DNA of 36,254 nt. Origin: CAYJPV01 sp964396055. Lineage in GTDB: Bacteria; Acidobacteriota; Vicinamibacteria; Vicinamibacterales; JAKQTR01. The notes beneath the pieces are model-generated. The model was given only the letters and a program-made list of their open reading frames with translations, was not told the DNA's origin and did no database searches. Below are positions 16,460 through 30,038 of this stretch, in pieces. Each line of letters opens with the position of its first letter. Within the stretch, counting starts at the first letter, position 1. The stretch lies in assembly GCA_964396055.1 (NCBI GenBank), contig CAYNDV010000033.1, forward strand, positions 1-36,254. Reading direction: 5' to 3'. A program made the translations under genes and the position numbers.

Positions 16460-16486
16460 CCGCTGGACGACGAGGAGACATTGCTC

Positions 16487-17377
16487 ATGAGCACGGTGAT
16501 TCGACCCATCGAGGAATACACGGCGAAGGACTACAAGAGCGATCTCAAGCCGATCTGGTGTCCGGGCTGCGGCGACTTCGGCGTGGTGCAGGCCATTTAT
16601 CGGGCCCTGGCCAACGTCGGCCGCCCCCCGCACGAGATTGCGTTCGTATCGGGTATCGGGTGCTCGAGCCGTATTCCCGGATACACCACGGCGTACGGCT
16701 TCAACACGGTGCACGGGCGGGCGCTGCCGATTGCGCAGGGCATCAAGCTGGCCAGCCCGGACCTGCTGGTGCTCGTGGCCGGCGGTGACGGCGACGGGTT
16801 TTCCATCGGCGGCGGCCACGTCGCCCATGCGATCCGGCGCAACATCGACTTGACCTACATCGTGATGGACAATCAGATCTACGGCCTGACCAAGGGGCAG
16901 TTGTCGCCGACATCGCGCCGGGGCCTGCCCACGGCGTCCTCGGCCCACGGCTCGATGGAGAGCCCGGTGAATCCGCTGCTGTACGTGCTCGGCTACGGCG
17001 CCGAATTCGTCGCGCAGGGCACCCCGGCCGACATGAACGGTCTCGCCAGGGTGATCGAGGAAGGCATCCGGTATCCGGGCTTTGCCTTCATCAACGTCCA
17101 GTCGCCGTGCGTCACCTACGGCCTCGAAGATCAGCAACTGAAGGCGCAGAAGTCGCAGATGCAGAGCCTCGAGTCAATGGGGCACGACCCGTCAGACGTC
17201 CTGGCCGCGATGGCCCTGGCCCAGGAGTACGGCGACAAGCTGTATACGGGCGTCTTCTACCGGAAGCCCGAGCCGGGACCGACCTTCGATGGCCTGGCCC
17301 GGCAGCGCCAGGCCGGGTTTGGCGACACGCCCCGGCCGCGGCACGCCGTGATGGATGTCTTCAGGCTGAAGAAGTAG
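16487..17377 (+). CDS. korB: 2-oxoacid:ferredoxin oxidoreductase beta subunit
   Basis: This 296-residue thiamine-diphosphate and [4Fe-4S] subunit partners KorA. Cluster cysteines are seen in WCPGCGDFG and GIGCSSRIPGY, with another in SPCVTYG. The ThDP/Mg motif is GGDGDGFSIGGGHVAHAIRRN followed by VMDNQIYGLTKGQLSPTS, which is characteristic. I choose the ATG at 16487 rather than the in-frame TTG at 16481: the Shine-Dalgarno AGGAG (16473-16477) is 9 nt from the ATG but only 3 nt from the TTG. The gene ends 24 nt before a strong GC hairpin that faces the next, convergent gene. Confidence 0.95.
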   Translation: MSTVIRPIEEYTAKDYKSDLKPIWCPGCGDFGVVQAIYRALANVGRPPHEIAFVSGIGCSSRIPGYTTAYGFNTVHGRALPIAQGIKLASPDLLVLVAGGDGDGFSIGGGHVAHAIRRNIDLTYIVMDNQIYGLTKGQLSPTSRRGLPTASSAHGSMESPVNPLLYVLGYGAEFVAQGTPADMNGLARVIEEGIRYPGFAFINVQSPCVTYGLEDQQLKAQKSQMQSLESMGHDPSDVLAAMALAQEYGDKLYTGVFYRKPEPGPTFDGLARQRQAGFGDTPRPRHAVMDVFRLKK

Positions 17378-17401
17378 CGCACCCGCCGCGTCCTGATCGC
17401 C

Positions 17402-17437
17402 ACGGGCTCGCCGGGGTTCCCGCCCCGGCGGGCCCGT
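17402..17437. terminator. Strong bidirectional hairpin after korB
   Basis: ACGGGCTCGCCGGGG (17402-17416) pairs with CCCCGGCGGGCCCGT (17423-17437), 15 bp including one T-G wobble, around a 6-nt loop. CACCGTTTCTGG follows on the plus strand, so only a weak T run. It lies between the convergent korB and the membrane-protein gene. Confidence 0.7.
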
Positions 17438-17471
17438 CACCGTTTCTGGCCCACGCCGGCCAGCGCCGCGC

Positions 17472-17876
17472 TCAGTCGACCATGACGCGCTTGAAGCGGA
17501 AGGAATAGTGGCGGAATGTGCGGGGCGCGTGGGCACCGACGGCCGCAAGGATCACGACCCCCAGCAGGATCGGGACGCGGTAGTCCCAGAGCACCGGAAC
17601 CAGGCAGAGCAGCGCGAGTTTGATGTAGACCATCACCGCGCAGCGCTGGTGCAGCCAGTGACCGCTCGGATACAGTTCGAGGAACATGAGTGTGCCGCCA
17701 CTCGCGATGGCGGCCCAGAGGAAGGGCCACAACCGTTCGGCGGGAACCTGGAAGACGTGAGCACCGAGCAGCACACCGGTGGCGGCCAGGTGGACGGTTC
17801 GCGCGGCGATGTTCCACCATCGGCCGCGCGGAAGGTGGCGGCGTTCAGCCGGGAAGATCCACTCGGACAGGCTCAC
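17472..17876 (-). CDS. Small integral membrane protein, unknown function
   Basis: This 134-residue protein appears to have four membrane segments: about residues 21-44 (with ARTVHLAATGVLLGAHVF), 48-66, 79-98 and 100-118. Histidines sit within or at the edge of several segments (H29, H40, H73, H76), and a basic tail (FRHYSFRFKRVMVD) ends the protein. The start is a GTG at 17876 with GAGGA 4-5 nt upstream. It is convergent with korB and divergent from the GNAT gene (56 nt). The paired histidines recall small haem or copper membrane proteins, but I cannot assign a family, and that idea is speculative. Confidence 0.7.
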   Translation of the reverse strand: MSLSEWIFPAERRHLPRGRWWNIAARTVHLAATGVLLGAHVFQVPAERLWPFLWAAIASGGTLMFLELYPSGHWLHQRCAVMVYIKLALLCLVPVLWDYRVPILLGVVILAAVGAHAPRTFRHYSFRFKRVMVD

Positions 17877-17932
17877 GGGTCCTCGCTCTGCCCGTCGATG
17901 GCGGGCGTGCCCGATTATAGCCGGGAGGCACC

Positions 17933-18400
17933 ATGACCGAGGTGACGGTGCGGGAGGCGGAGGGAGCGGATGGCGAATGGGCCGCGCGCCTGTTGTCGTC
18001 GTCCGAGCCGTGGATCACGCTCGGACGAGGCTACGAGTCCTGCCTGGCCGCGTGCACGTCAGGGACGGACCGCCTCTATATCGCGCGGGCTGGCGCCCCG
18101 AGGTGCGGGATGGCGCTCGTGCGGGAGCGTGGACTCGCCGGCGCGCCGTACCTCGTGTCGATCGCCGTGGCGCCCGACTTCAGGAGCCGGGGCGTCGGGG
18201 CGGTCCTGCTCGACTTCGTCGAGGGGCTGTTCCGGGGCCGGTACCGGCATCTGTTCCTGTGCGTGTCGGCCTTCAACCCCCGCGCCCGCCGGTTCTACGA
18301 GCGCGAGGGCTACGACGCCGTCGGCGTGCTGAGGGATTTCATCATCGAGGGTGCCGATGAAGTCCTGATGGTCAAGCGGCTGGCGGCATCTGGCCGGTAG
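17933..18400 (+). CDS. GNAT family N-acetyltransferase
   Basis: This 155-residue enzyme would transfer an acetyl group from acetyl-CoA to an amine of an unknown substrate. Motif A is complete: LVSIAVAPDFRSRGVGAVLL, with the R/Q-x-x-G-x-G/A acetyl-CoA loop at R84-G89. Motif B is AFNPRARRFYEREGYDAVG (113-131), typical of the fold. GGAGG precedes the ATG by 5 nt. A short gap of about 85 nt, holding a -10-like TAGAAT, separates it from the carboxylase gene, so the two may have independent promoters. The neighbours do not reveal the substrate. Confidence 0.88.
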   Translation: MTEVTVREAEGADGEWAARLLSSSEPWITLGRGYESCLAACTSGTDRLYIARAGAPRCGMALVRERGLAGAPYLVSIAVAPDFRSRGVGAVLLDFVEGLFRGRYRHLFLCVSAFNPRARRFYEREGYDAVGVLRDFIIEGADEVLMVKRLAASGR

Positions 18401-18411
18401 GGCCTCTGGGA

Positions 18412-18417
18412 TAGAAT
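18412..18417 (+). promoter_or_regulatory. Candidate -10 element for the carboxylase gene
   Basis: TAGAAT just after the GNAT stop, within GC-rich DNA. It would give a leader of about 60 nt before the ATG at 18486. No -35 box is clear. Confidence 0.3.
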
Positions 18418-18485
18418 CAGGCGTTCGGGACCCGCCGCGCGAGGCTGCCGTCCCCACCGAGCCCGTGCCCCCGTTTGAGGTTTGC

Positions 18486-24113
<5,628 letters not shown>

Positions 24114-24153
24114 ACGCGGCGGACAGGCGGCGTCCGCCGCGGTGAGGAGTGGC

Positions 24154-24975
24154 ATGGCACGAAGCGACGTGAAAGCAGTCGTCCTGGCTCGCGGCCTGGG
24201 TACCCGGATGCGCCGGGCGGACACCTCTGCGGCGGTGGGAGACGACCAGGCCCGCGTGGCCGACACCGGCGTCAAAGCGCTCATTCCGATCGGCCGGCCG
24301 TTCCTGGACTACGCCCTGACGGCGCTGGCCGACGCGGGCATCGGCGAGGTGGTGCTGGTGATCGGGCCGGAGCACGAGGCCGTCCGCGAGTACTACACCG
24401 TCACGGCGCCGCCCGCGAGGCTGCGCCTGTCGTTTGCGGTGCAGGCGGAGCCGCGGGGCACGGCCGATGCGGTCGTGGCCGCCGCGTCGGCGGTGGCCGG
24501 CGCCGATTTCCTGGTCTTGAACTCGGACAACTACTATCCGTCAGACGCCCTGCGGGCGCTCGTGGCGCTCGATGGGCCCGGGTTGGTGGCGTTCGGGCGC
24601 GAGGCGATGGTGCGCGACGGCAACGTCCCGGCGGACCGGATCCGGATGTTCGCGGTCGTGCGGGTCGGAGACGACGAACACCTGATCGACGTCATCGAGA
24701 AGCCCGACGACGAGACGCTCGCGAGCCTCGGCGACGCGGTGTTCGTCAGCATGAACTGCTGGCGGTTCGACGCGACCGTCCTGGATGCGTGCCGGCGCGT
24801 GACGCCCTCTCCGCGGGGCGAATTCGAACTGCCCGACGCGGTCCGGCTGGCCATGACGCGGATGGGCAGCCGCTTCCGGGTCATCCGGATGAACGCGGCC
24901 GTCCTGGACCTGTCGAACCGCGGCGACATCGCCTCGGTTGCCGAACGCCTGGCGGGCGTGCGGGTGTCGCTGTGA
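24154..24975 (+). CDS. Sugar-phosphate nucleotidyltransferase (NDP-sugar pyrophosphorylase family)
   Basis: This 273-residue enzyme of the Rossmann-like NTP-transferase family would join a sugar 1-phosphate to a nucleotide. The signature is VVLARGLGTRMR (9-20), where the third position usually is A or G but here is R13; K41 in KALIPIGRPF is the second conserved site. PRGTADAV (100-107) and LNSDNYYPSD (metal-binding D125) follow, as does VIEKPDDE. GAGGAG lies 4 nt before the ATG at 24154; the frame stays open further upstream but overlaps the carboxylase end. Its stop overlaps the GTG start of the next gene (GTGA), so it is translationally coupled to a GHMP sugar kinase. This suggests one pathway from free sugar to NDP-sugar. 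The sugar and nucleotide are unknown. Confidence 0.85.
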   Translation: MARSDVKAVVLARGLGTRMRRADTSAAVGDDQARVADTGVKALIPIGRPFLDYALTALADAGIGEVVLVIGPEHEAVREYYTVTAPPARLRLSFAVQAEPRGTADAVVAAASAVAGADFLVLNSDNYYPSDALRALVALDGPGLVAFGREAMVRDGNVPADRIRMFAVVRVGDDEHLIDVIEKPDDETLASLGDAVFVSMNCWRFDATVLDACRRVTPSPRGEFELPDAVRLAMTRMGSRFRVIRMNAAVLDLSNRGDIASVAERLAGVRVSL

Positions 24976-26312
24976 TCCTCGCGCCCCGCGCACCGGGCGC
25001 AGGCGGCCTGGAGGCGGCGCGCCTCCGACTCCTGCGGGGCTGCCGCGAGCGGCTTGGCCCGCGTCACGCCGGTAAGGTCGCCGTGTGCGTGCCCGGGCGA
25101 ATCGAAGTGCTCGGCAAGCACACGGACTACGGCGGCGGGCGCAGCCTGCTGTGCGCGGTCCAGCAGGGGTTCTGCGCGGTCGCACGCCCGCGCCCTGACG
25201 ACCTCCTGGTCGTGACGGCCTGGCCGGCAGGCGAACGGTTCGAGTGCCGGCTGGACGGTGCCCTCGAACCCACCCTCGGGCACTGGAGCAACTACCCGGC
25301 CACGGTGGCCCGGCGGGTCGCCCGGAACTTCCCGTCCGCGCGCGTCGGGGCCGACCTGGTGTTCGCGAGCGACCTGCCGCCGGCCGCCGGGATGTCGAGT
25401 TCGAGCGCATTCATGATCGCGGTCTTTGCCGTCCTGGCGACTGTCAACGGCCTCGACGACACGCCGGCGTTCCGGGCGGCCATCGCCGATCCCCTCGACC
25501 TGGCGGCGTATGCCGCCACCATCGAGAACGGGCGGTCATTCCGGGACCTGTCCGGCGACCGGGGCGTCGGGACATTCGGCGGCAGCGAGGACCACACGGC
25601 GATTCTCTGCTGCCGCGAAGGGCGACTGGCGCAGTACGCCTTCGGGCCCGCACGGTTCGAGTCCGACGTGGCGCTCGAGGAACCCTGGCAGTTCGTCGTG
25701 GCGAGCAGCGGGGTGATTGCGGAAAAGACCGGTGCGGCCCGTGACCTGTACAACCGGGCGTCGCGGCTGGCGTCGGACGTGCTGGCGATCTGGAACCGCG
25801 AGACGGGCCGCGCCGACGCGTCGCTGATGGCGGTGCTGACGCTGGGACCCGACATGCGCCGCGAGGTGGTGCGGGTGATCCAGCAGCGCCCCGCCGACGA
25901 GTGGCCCACCGAGGCGCTCGTGGCGCGCGTGGAGCAGTTCGCCCTCGAGAGCCTGGAACTGGTGCCCGATGCGGTCCGCGCGCTGGCGGCGCGCGACGTC
26001 GAGGCCTTTGGCGACCTCGTGGCCCGGTCCCAGGACGCGGCCGAGCGGTGGCTGCGCAACCAGGTGCCCGAAACGGTGTGTCTCGCCAGGGAGGCGCGGG
26101 TCGCCGGTTCCGTGGCGGCGTCGGCGTTCGGCGCCGGTTTCGGCGGGAGCGTCTGGGCGCTCGTGCCGGCGGGCGACACGGCCGCCTTCATCGATCGCTG
26201 GCGGGCGCGGTATCAGGCTGCCCACCCGGCGGCCGCGGCGCGCGCGACGTTCGTGGCCACCCGTCCCGGAGCCGCGGCCTTCAGCCTCACGGATCTCAGC
26301 GTCCTGGACTGA
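24972..26312 (+). CDS. Galactokinase-like GHMP sugar kinase
   Basis: This 446-residue GHMP-family kinase would phosphorylate a sugar, probably at C1. Motif 1 is PGRIEVLGKHTDYGGGRSLL (41-60): galactokinases have GEHTDY, but here Lys49 replaces the Glu. Motif 2, the ATP loop, is LPPAAGMSSSSAF (135-147). The candidate catalytic Asp is D207 in GTFGGSEDHTA. Motif 3 is SAFGAGFGGSVWAL (385-398). The start GTG at 24972 overlaps the nucleotidyltransferase stop; the open frame upstream lies fully inside that gene. R43 and the Asp are kept, so it is probably active, but the Lys in the sugar pocket suggests a sugar other than plain galactose. It is convergent with the fusion gene, with only 12 nt between the stops. 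Confidence 0.85.
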   Translation: MILAPRAPGAGGLEAARLRLLRGCRERLGPRHAGKVAVCVPGRIEVLGKHTDYGGGRSLLCAVQQGFCAVARPRPDDLLVVTAWPAGERFECRLDGALEPTLGHWSNYPATVARRVARNFPSARVGADLVFASDLPPAAGMSSSSAFMIAVFAVLATVNGLDDTPAFRAAIADPLDLAAYAATIENGRSFRDLSGDRGVGTFGGSEDHTAILCCREGRLAQYAFGPARFESDVALEEPWQFVVASSGVIAEKTGAARDLYNRASRLASDVLAIWNRETGRADASLMAVLTLGPDMRREVVRVIQQRPADEWPTEALVARVEQFALESLELVPDAVRALAARDVEAFGDLVARSQDAAERWLRNQVPETVCLAREARVAGSVAASAFGAGFGGSVWALVPAGDTAAFIDRWRARYQAAHPAAAARATFVATRPGAAAFSLTDLSVLD

Positions 26313-26324
26313 CGTCGAGGCCGC

Positions 26325-28967
26325 TCAACCCTGCCCGTAGCGCTCCTTCAGGCGCCGGTAGTCGGTCTTTCCTGTGCCCAGCACGGGCAGTTCGTCCACC
26401 CGGATGACCTGCCGGATGTGGTGCAGCGGGCTCAGGCCGGCCTCCCGGATGGCCGCATTGGCGGCGGCCCGGTCGATGGGAACCGTCGTGAACAGCGTGA
26501 CGTCGGGGCTGTCGGGGTCGCCGATCGCCTCAACGGCCAGTGACGGCCCGCCGTCCTGGGTCGGCGCCAGCGCGAGCAGCACGCTTTCGATGGCCGGCAG
26601 GGAGATCATCTCGCCGCCCAGCTTGATGAAGCGCTTGAGCCGGCCCTCGAAGTACAACACCCCCCTCGTGTCCTGCCGCACCAGGTCGCCGGTGCGGTAC
26701 CAGGTCTCGCCCTCGAACCGCACGAACGGGGATTCCCCTTCGTGATGCAGGTAGCCGGGGAACACGCTCGGGCCCCGCACCAGCAGCAAGCCCGTCTCGT
26801 CGGGGGCCACGCGCCGCGTGAGGGGCAGGTCGACGACCGCGCCCGTCAGGCTGTCGAGCAGCAGACCGATGCTCCCGGCGACCGGGGCCGAGAGGGGGCT
26901 GACCGAGACGACAGGCGAGCACTCGGTGATGCCGTAGCCTTCGAGCACCGTCATGCGTGGCCAGCGGCGGCCCAGCACCTCGTAGAGGCTGTCGGGGCAC
27001 CGCTCCGCCCCCGTGACGACCAGCCGCAGCGTCGCGAGCTGCCGGTCCTCGGCCACCCGCACGATGCCCGCGAGGAAGGTGGGCGTGCCGATCAGCACGG
27101 TGGCGCCGTAGGTTTCGATCAGCCGCGCCAGCACGGCCGATTCGGTCGGGATGGGATGGTAGGCCGTCCGGATGCCCGCGCACAGCGCCAGCACGACGTT
27201 CGTGGTCAGGCCGAACGAGTGGAACGGGGGCAGCATGCCCAGGATGACATCGCCCTCGACGATTTCGCCTCGCGGCAGCATGTCGCGGGCGTTGGTGAGC
27301 AGGTTGCGGTGCGTGAGCGGGACCGCCTTGGGCAGGGCTTCCGATCCGCTGGTGAAGAGCACGACGGCGTGTTCCGGCGGCGCGGCGTCCTCCAGGCCCT
27401 TCCAGGTGAACCGGCTCTTCAGGCCGGCGGACAGCTTCTGGCGCGTCGTGAGTCCGCCGAGCAGGTCCTCGACGAACCAGAATCGATCCTCGATGTCCGT
27501 CAGGTCGACGCCGAGGGTCGCGAGCTTCGCGACCAGGGCGCGGGCCGTGATGACCCGGCTGACGCCCAGGAGTTCCAGGGAGTGCCGGATGGTCCGCATG
27601 CCGGTGGTCCAGTTGACCATCACGGGGGTCTTGCCGGCGAACTGCGAGGCCAGCAGAAAGACGGAGGCCCCGACCGAGGCGGGCAGCATGATGCCCACGT
27701 GGCTGCCCGTCACCCGTTCGAGCAGCGGCTTGAGGATGAGGATCGCCGTCACCAGGTCACGGTAGGTGCGCACGCCGCTCGACTGGTCGAGCAGCAGGGG
27801 CTGATCCGGCCGCCGACGAGCCTGGGCCAGGAAGACCTCGGGAATTGTGGCGCCCGGCGGAATCTCCACGCGGGCCCGACTGACGCGGTTCGCCCACCAG
27901 GCGGCGGGGGCGGGCCTGACGTCGGCCGGGGCGGCGCTGATGCCACGGCCGGCGGCGGCGAGTACGACGTCGGCCACGGTGACGAGACTTTCGGGCGATC
28001 CGACCGAGAAACCGAATTCCCGCTCGATCCAGGCCACCAGTTCGGCCACCGCGAGACTGTCCATGCCGAGATCGCGGTTCAGCTGGTCCTTCAGCACGAT
28101 GTCGGGCCGCCCCGACTCGTCACGCAGGTGCGCGAGGACGAGGTCGCGCGTCGCGCCCGGGACGGCAGAGGCGTCGGCGTCGGGCCTGCGGTACTCCGGC
28201 TCCGGGCGGACTTCGACGCCGCGCCGTTCCCAGATCGAATACGGCACGTACGTGTTGCGAGCCGCGCCGTCGTTGTAGAACCGCTCCAGGTACCGGTTGA
28301 CGGCCGCCCGGCCGGCGTGACGCGGAAAGTCGTCGGGTTCCACGAACTCGATGGTCACCGGTCGCCTGGGCATGAACACCAGGCCGCTGGCCAGCAGGCC
28401 CTTGATGCCCTGCCAGAGGGCGGCCCCGAAGTCGGGCATCCGGCCGGTGGCGGCCATGCTGAAGCCGCTGCCCCAGAGGCCGTTGTGACGCACCAGCACG
28501 ATGCGGGCCTCCGGCACGCTGCGGACCAGCAGTTCGGTTCCGCTGGCGCTGCCCAGGTCCTCGAGGTACCCGCGCTTGATCCGGCCGGCGGGATAGATGA
28601 GCAGGTTGTCGCCGGCGCGCAGGTCGCCCACCAGGCCCGCGAACACCGCCCGGATCCGCTCCCGCGCCCCGGCGCCCTGTCGCTCGAAGTTGGGCAGCGT
28701 CCTCGACCCGAACAGCAGGGCAATCCTGCCGAACGCGGTGCGGGCCACCTGGTGTTCGTCGGCGAGGGGGCGCGGGGCGAACCGCGTATAGAGCAGGGCC
28801 ACCATGATGACCGGGTCGATGAGGGCCGCGTGGTTCGGCAGGAACAGGATGCCCGTCCGGCCACGGCGGGCCACCTCCTCAAGGCCGCGGACGGTCATCC
28901 GGTAGCGCAGGCTCAGCAGGACGCGGGTCGCCAGGCTCATCGTCCAGCGCACGATGTTGCTCAACAC
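26325..28967 (-). CDS. Fusion: lysophospholipid acyltransferase - acyl carrier protein - AMP-forming acyl ligase
   Basis: This 880-residue protein has three domains. Residues 1-250 are a PlsC-type acyltransferase with HX4D in NHAALID (H46, D51) and LIYPAGRIKRG (123-133) in place of the usual FPEGTR. Residues 275-340 are an acyl carrier domain with the phosphopantetheine site GMDSLAVAEL (Ser304). Residues 370-880 are an AMP-binding ligase with LFTSGSEALPKAVPLTH (537-553), YGITECSP (678-685), YRTGDL (757-762), GRLKRFIKLGGEMIS (775-789) and the catalytic Lys867 in GKTDYR. E. coli Aas couples acyltransferase and ligase without an ACP; here an ACP sits between. The likely job is to activate a free fatty acid, load it on the ACP and move it to a lysolipid. 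The start is the GTG at 28967 after GGAGG. Confidence 0.9.
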   Translation of the reverse strand: MLSNIVRWTMSLATRVLLSLRYRMTVRGLEEVARRGRTGILFLPNHAALIDPVIMVALLYTRFAPRPLADEHQVARTAFGRIALLFGSRTLPNFERQGAGARERIRAVFAGLVGDLRAGDNLLIYPAGRIKRGYLEDLGSASGTELLVRSVPEARIVLVRHNGLWGSGFSMAATGRMPDFGAALWQGIKGLLASGLVFMPRRPVTIEFVEPDDFPRHAGRAAVNRYLERFYNDGAARNTYVPYSIWERRGVEVRPEPEYRRPDADASAVPGATRDLVLAHLRDESGRPDIVLKDQLNRDLGMDSLAVAELVAWIEREFGFSVGSPESLVTVADVVLAAAGRGISAAPADVRPAPAAWWANRVSRARVEIPPGATIPEVFLAQARRRPDQPLLLDQSSGVRTYRDLVTAILILKPLLERVTGSHVGIMLPASVGASVFLLASQFAGKTPVMVNWTTGMRTIRHSLELLGVSRVITARALVAKLATLGVDLTDIEDRFWFVEDLLGGLTTRQKLSAGLKSRFTWKGLEDAAPPEHAVVLFTSGSEALPKAVPLTHRNLLTNARDMLPRGEIVEGDVILGMLPPFHSFGLTTNVVLALCAGIRTAYHPIPTESAVLARLIETYGATVLIGTPTFLAGIVRVAEDRQLATLRLVVTGAERCPDSLYEVLGRRWPRMTVLEGYGITECSPVVSVSPLSAPVAGSIGLLLDSLTGAVVDLPLTRRVAPDETGLLLVRGPSVFPGYLHHEGESPFVRFEGETWYRTGDLVRQDTRGVLYFEGRLKRFIKLGGEMISLPAIESVLLALAPTQDGGPSLAVEAIGDPDSPDVTLFTTVPIDRAAANAAIREAGLSPLHHIRQVIRVDELPVLGTGKTDYRRLKERYGQG

Positions 28968-29058
28968 ATTGCCTCCGGTCGGAACGGTCTGGTCACGTTA
29001 CCCCCGGGTGCGGCGTGATGCAAGAGGCGGCCGCGCGCATGCGGACGCGGGTTTCGAT

Positions 29059-29064
29059 TATGAT
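29059..29064 (+). promoter_or_regulatory. Candidate -10 element for the ABC exporter genes
   Basis: TATGAT stands out in the 141-bp divergent gap between the acyltransferase fusion and the ABC ATPase. It would leave a leader of about 38 nt before the ATG at 29109. No -35 box is recognised. Confidence 0.35.
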
Positions 29065-29108
29065 GCGCTGAACCCCGGGACGGCCCCGGCGGTCTGCCGG
29101 GTGCGGCC

Positions 29109-30038
29109 ATGCCAGAGTCGATCATTCACACACGCGGCCTGACGAGGCGGTTCGGGGCGGTCACCGCGCTCGACGGCCTCGACCTTGACGTGCCGCCCGG
29201 CATCGTGTTCGGCTTTCTCGGGCCGAACGGCGCCGGCAAGACGACGACCATCCGGCTGCTGCTGGGCCTGCTGGATCCGTCCGCCGGCCACGCCGTGGTC
29301 CTGGGGCACGACACGCGCACCGCCGGTGCCGGCGTGCGCGCCCGCTCGGGCGCCCTGCTCGAGCATTCGGGCCTGTACGAACGGCTCAGCGCGGAGGACA
29401 ACCTCGACTTCTACGGCCAGGTCTGGCGGATGTCGCGGGCCGACCGGCAGGCCCGGATCCGGACCCTGCTCGAGCCGCTCGGGCTCTTCGACCGGCGGCA
29501 CGAGCCTGTGGGCCGCTGGAGTCGCGGCATGAAGCAGAAGCTGGCCGTGGCCCGGGCGCTGTTCCACCGCCCCAGCCTGATGTTCCTCGACGAACCCACG
29601 GCGGGCCTCGATCCCGTGGCGGCCGCCGCGTTGCGCGACGACTTGCTGCGGCTCGTGTCCGGCGAGGGCGTGACCGTGTTCCTGACGACCCACAACCTTG
29701 GCGAAGCCGAACGGTTATGCGGGCTCGTGGCCGTCATCAAGGAGGGGCGCCTGCTCGCCGTCGGGCATCCCGACACGTTGCGGGCGAGGAGCGCCACGCG
29801 TGCGGAGATTGCGGGAACCGGTTTCTCGGCGGAGGTCATCGCCGCCCTGCGCGCGCGGCCGGAGGTGGACTCTGCGGACCTGCGCAACGGACGCCTGGTG
29901 CTGGCCCTCCGCGAGGCGGCTGCCACCGCGCCGCTCGTCAGCCTGATTGTGGGGCTGGGCGGCGCCGTGGAGGAGGTGAAGAAGGACAAGGGCAGCCTCG
30001 AGGACGTGTTCCTGACGCTGATGGAGGAGGAGCGGTGA
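29109..30038 (+). CDS. ABC transporter ATP-binding protein (ABC-2 export type)
   Basis: This 309-residue cytoplasmic ATPase has the CcmA/drug-export type. Walker A is GPNGAGKTT (38-46), the signature is WSRGMKQKLAVARAL (138-152) in the degenerate form seen in ABC-2 exporters, Walker B is LMFLDEPTAGLDP (158-170) and the switch His is in LTTHNLGEAERL. The C-terminal 90 residues form the extension typical of this class (SLEDVFLTLMEEE at the end). The next gene, its permease, starts inside its stop region (a 4-nt GTGA overlap), so they are co-translated. No good Shine-Dalgarno motif precedes the ATG. The substrate is unknown. Confidence 0.93.
   Translation: MPESIIHTRGLTRRFGAVTALDGLDLDVPPGIVFGFLGPNGAGKTTTIRLLLGLLDPSAGHAVVLGHDTRTAGAGVRARSGALLEHSGLYERLSAEDNLDFYGQVWRMSRADRQARIRTLLEPLGLFDRRHEPVGRWSRGMKQKLAVARALFHRPSLMFLDEPTAGLDPVAAAALRDDLLRLVSGEGVTVFLTTHNLGEAERLCGLVAVIKEGRLLAVGHPDTLRARSATRAEIAGTGFSAEVIAALRARPEVDSADLRNGRLVLALREAAATAPLVSLIVGLGGAVEEVKKDKGSLEDVFLTLMEEER

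Noticed and set aside
16481..16486. TTG at 16481 as korB start
   Set aside because: It is only 3 nt from the Shine-Dalgarno AGGAG; the ATG at 16487 has normal spacing.
14339..17137. A 932-codon open frame on the minus strand
   Set aside because: It is antisense to the ROK kinase end, korA and korB, which have complete family motifs and ribosome-binding sites. Its product shows only biased composition.
26742..29018. A 758-codon plus-strand frame opposite the acyltransferase-ACP-ligase gene
   Set aside because: It has no recognisable domain, and the minus strand carries complete catalytic motifs.
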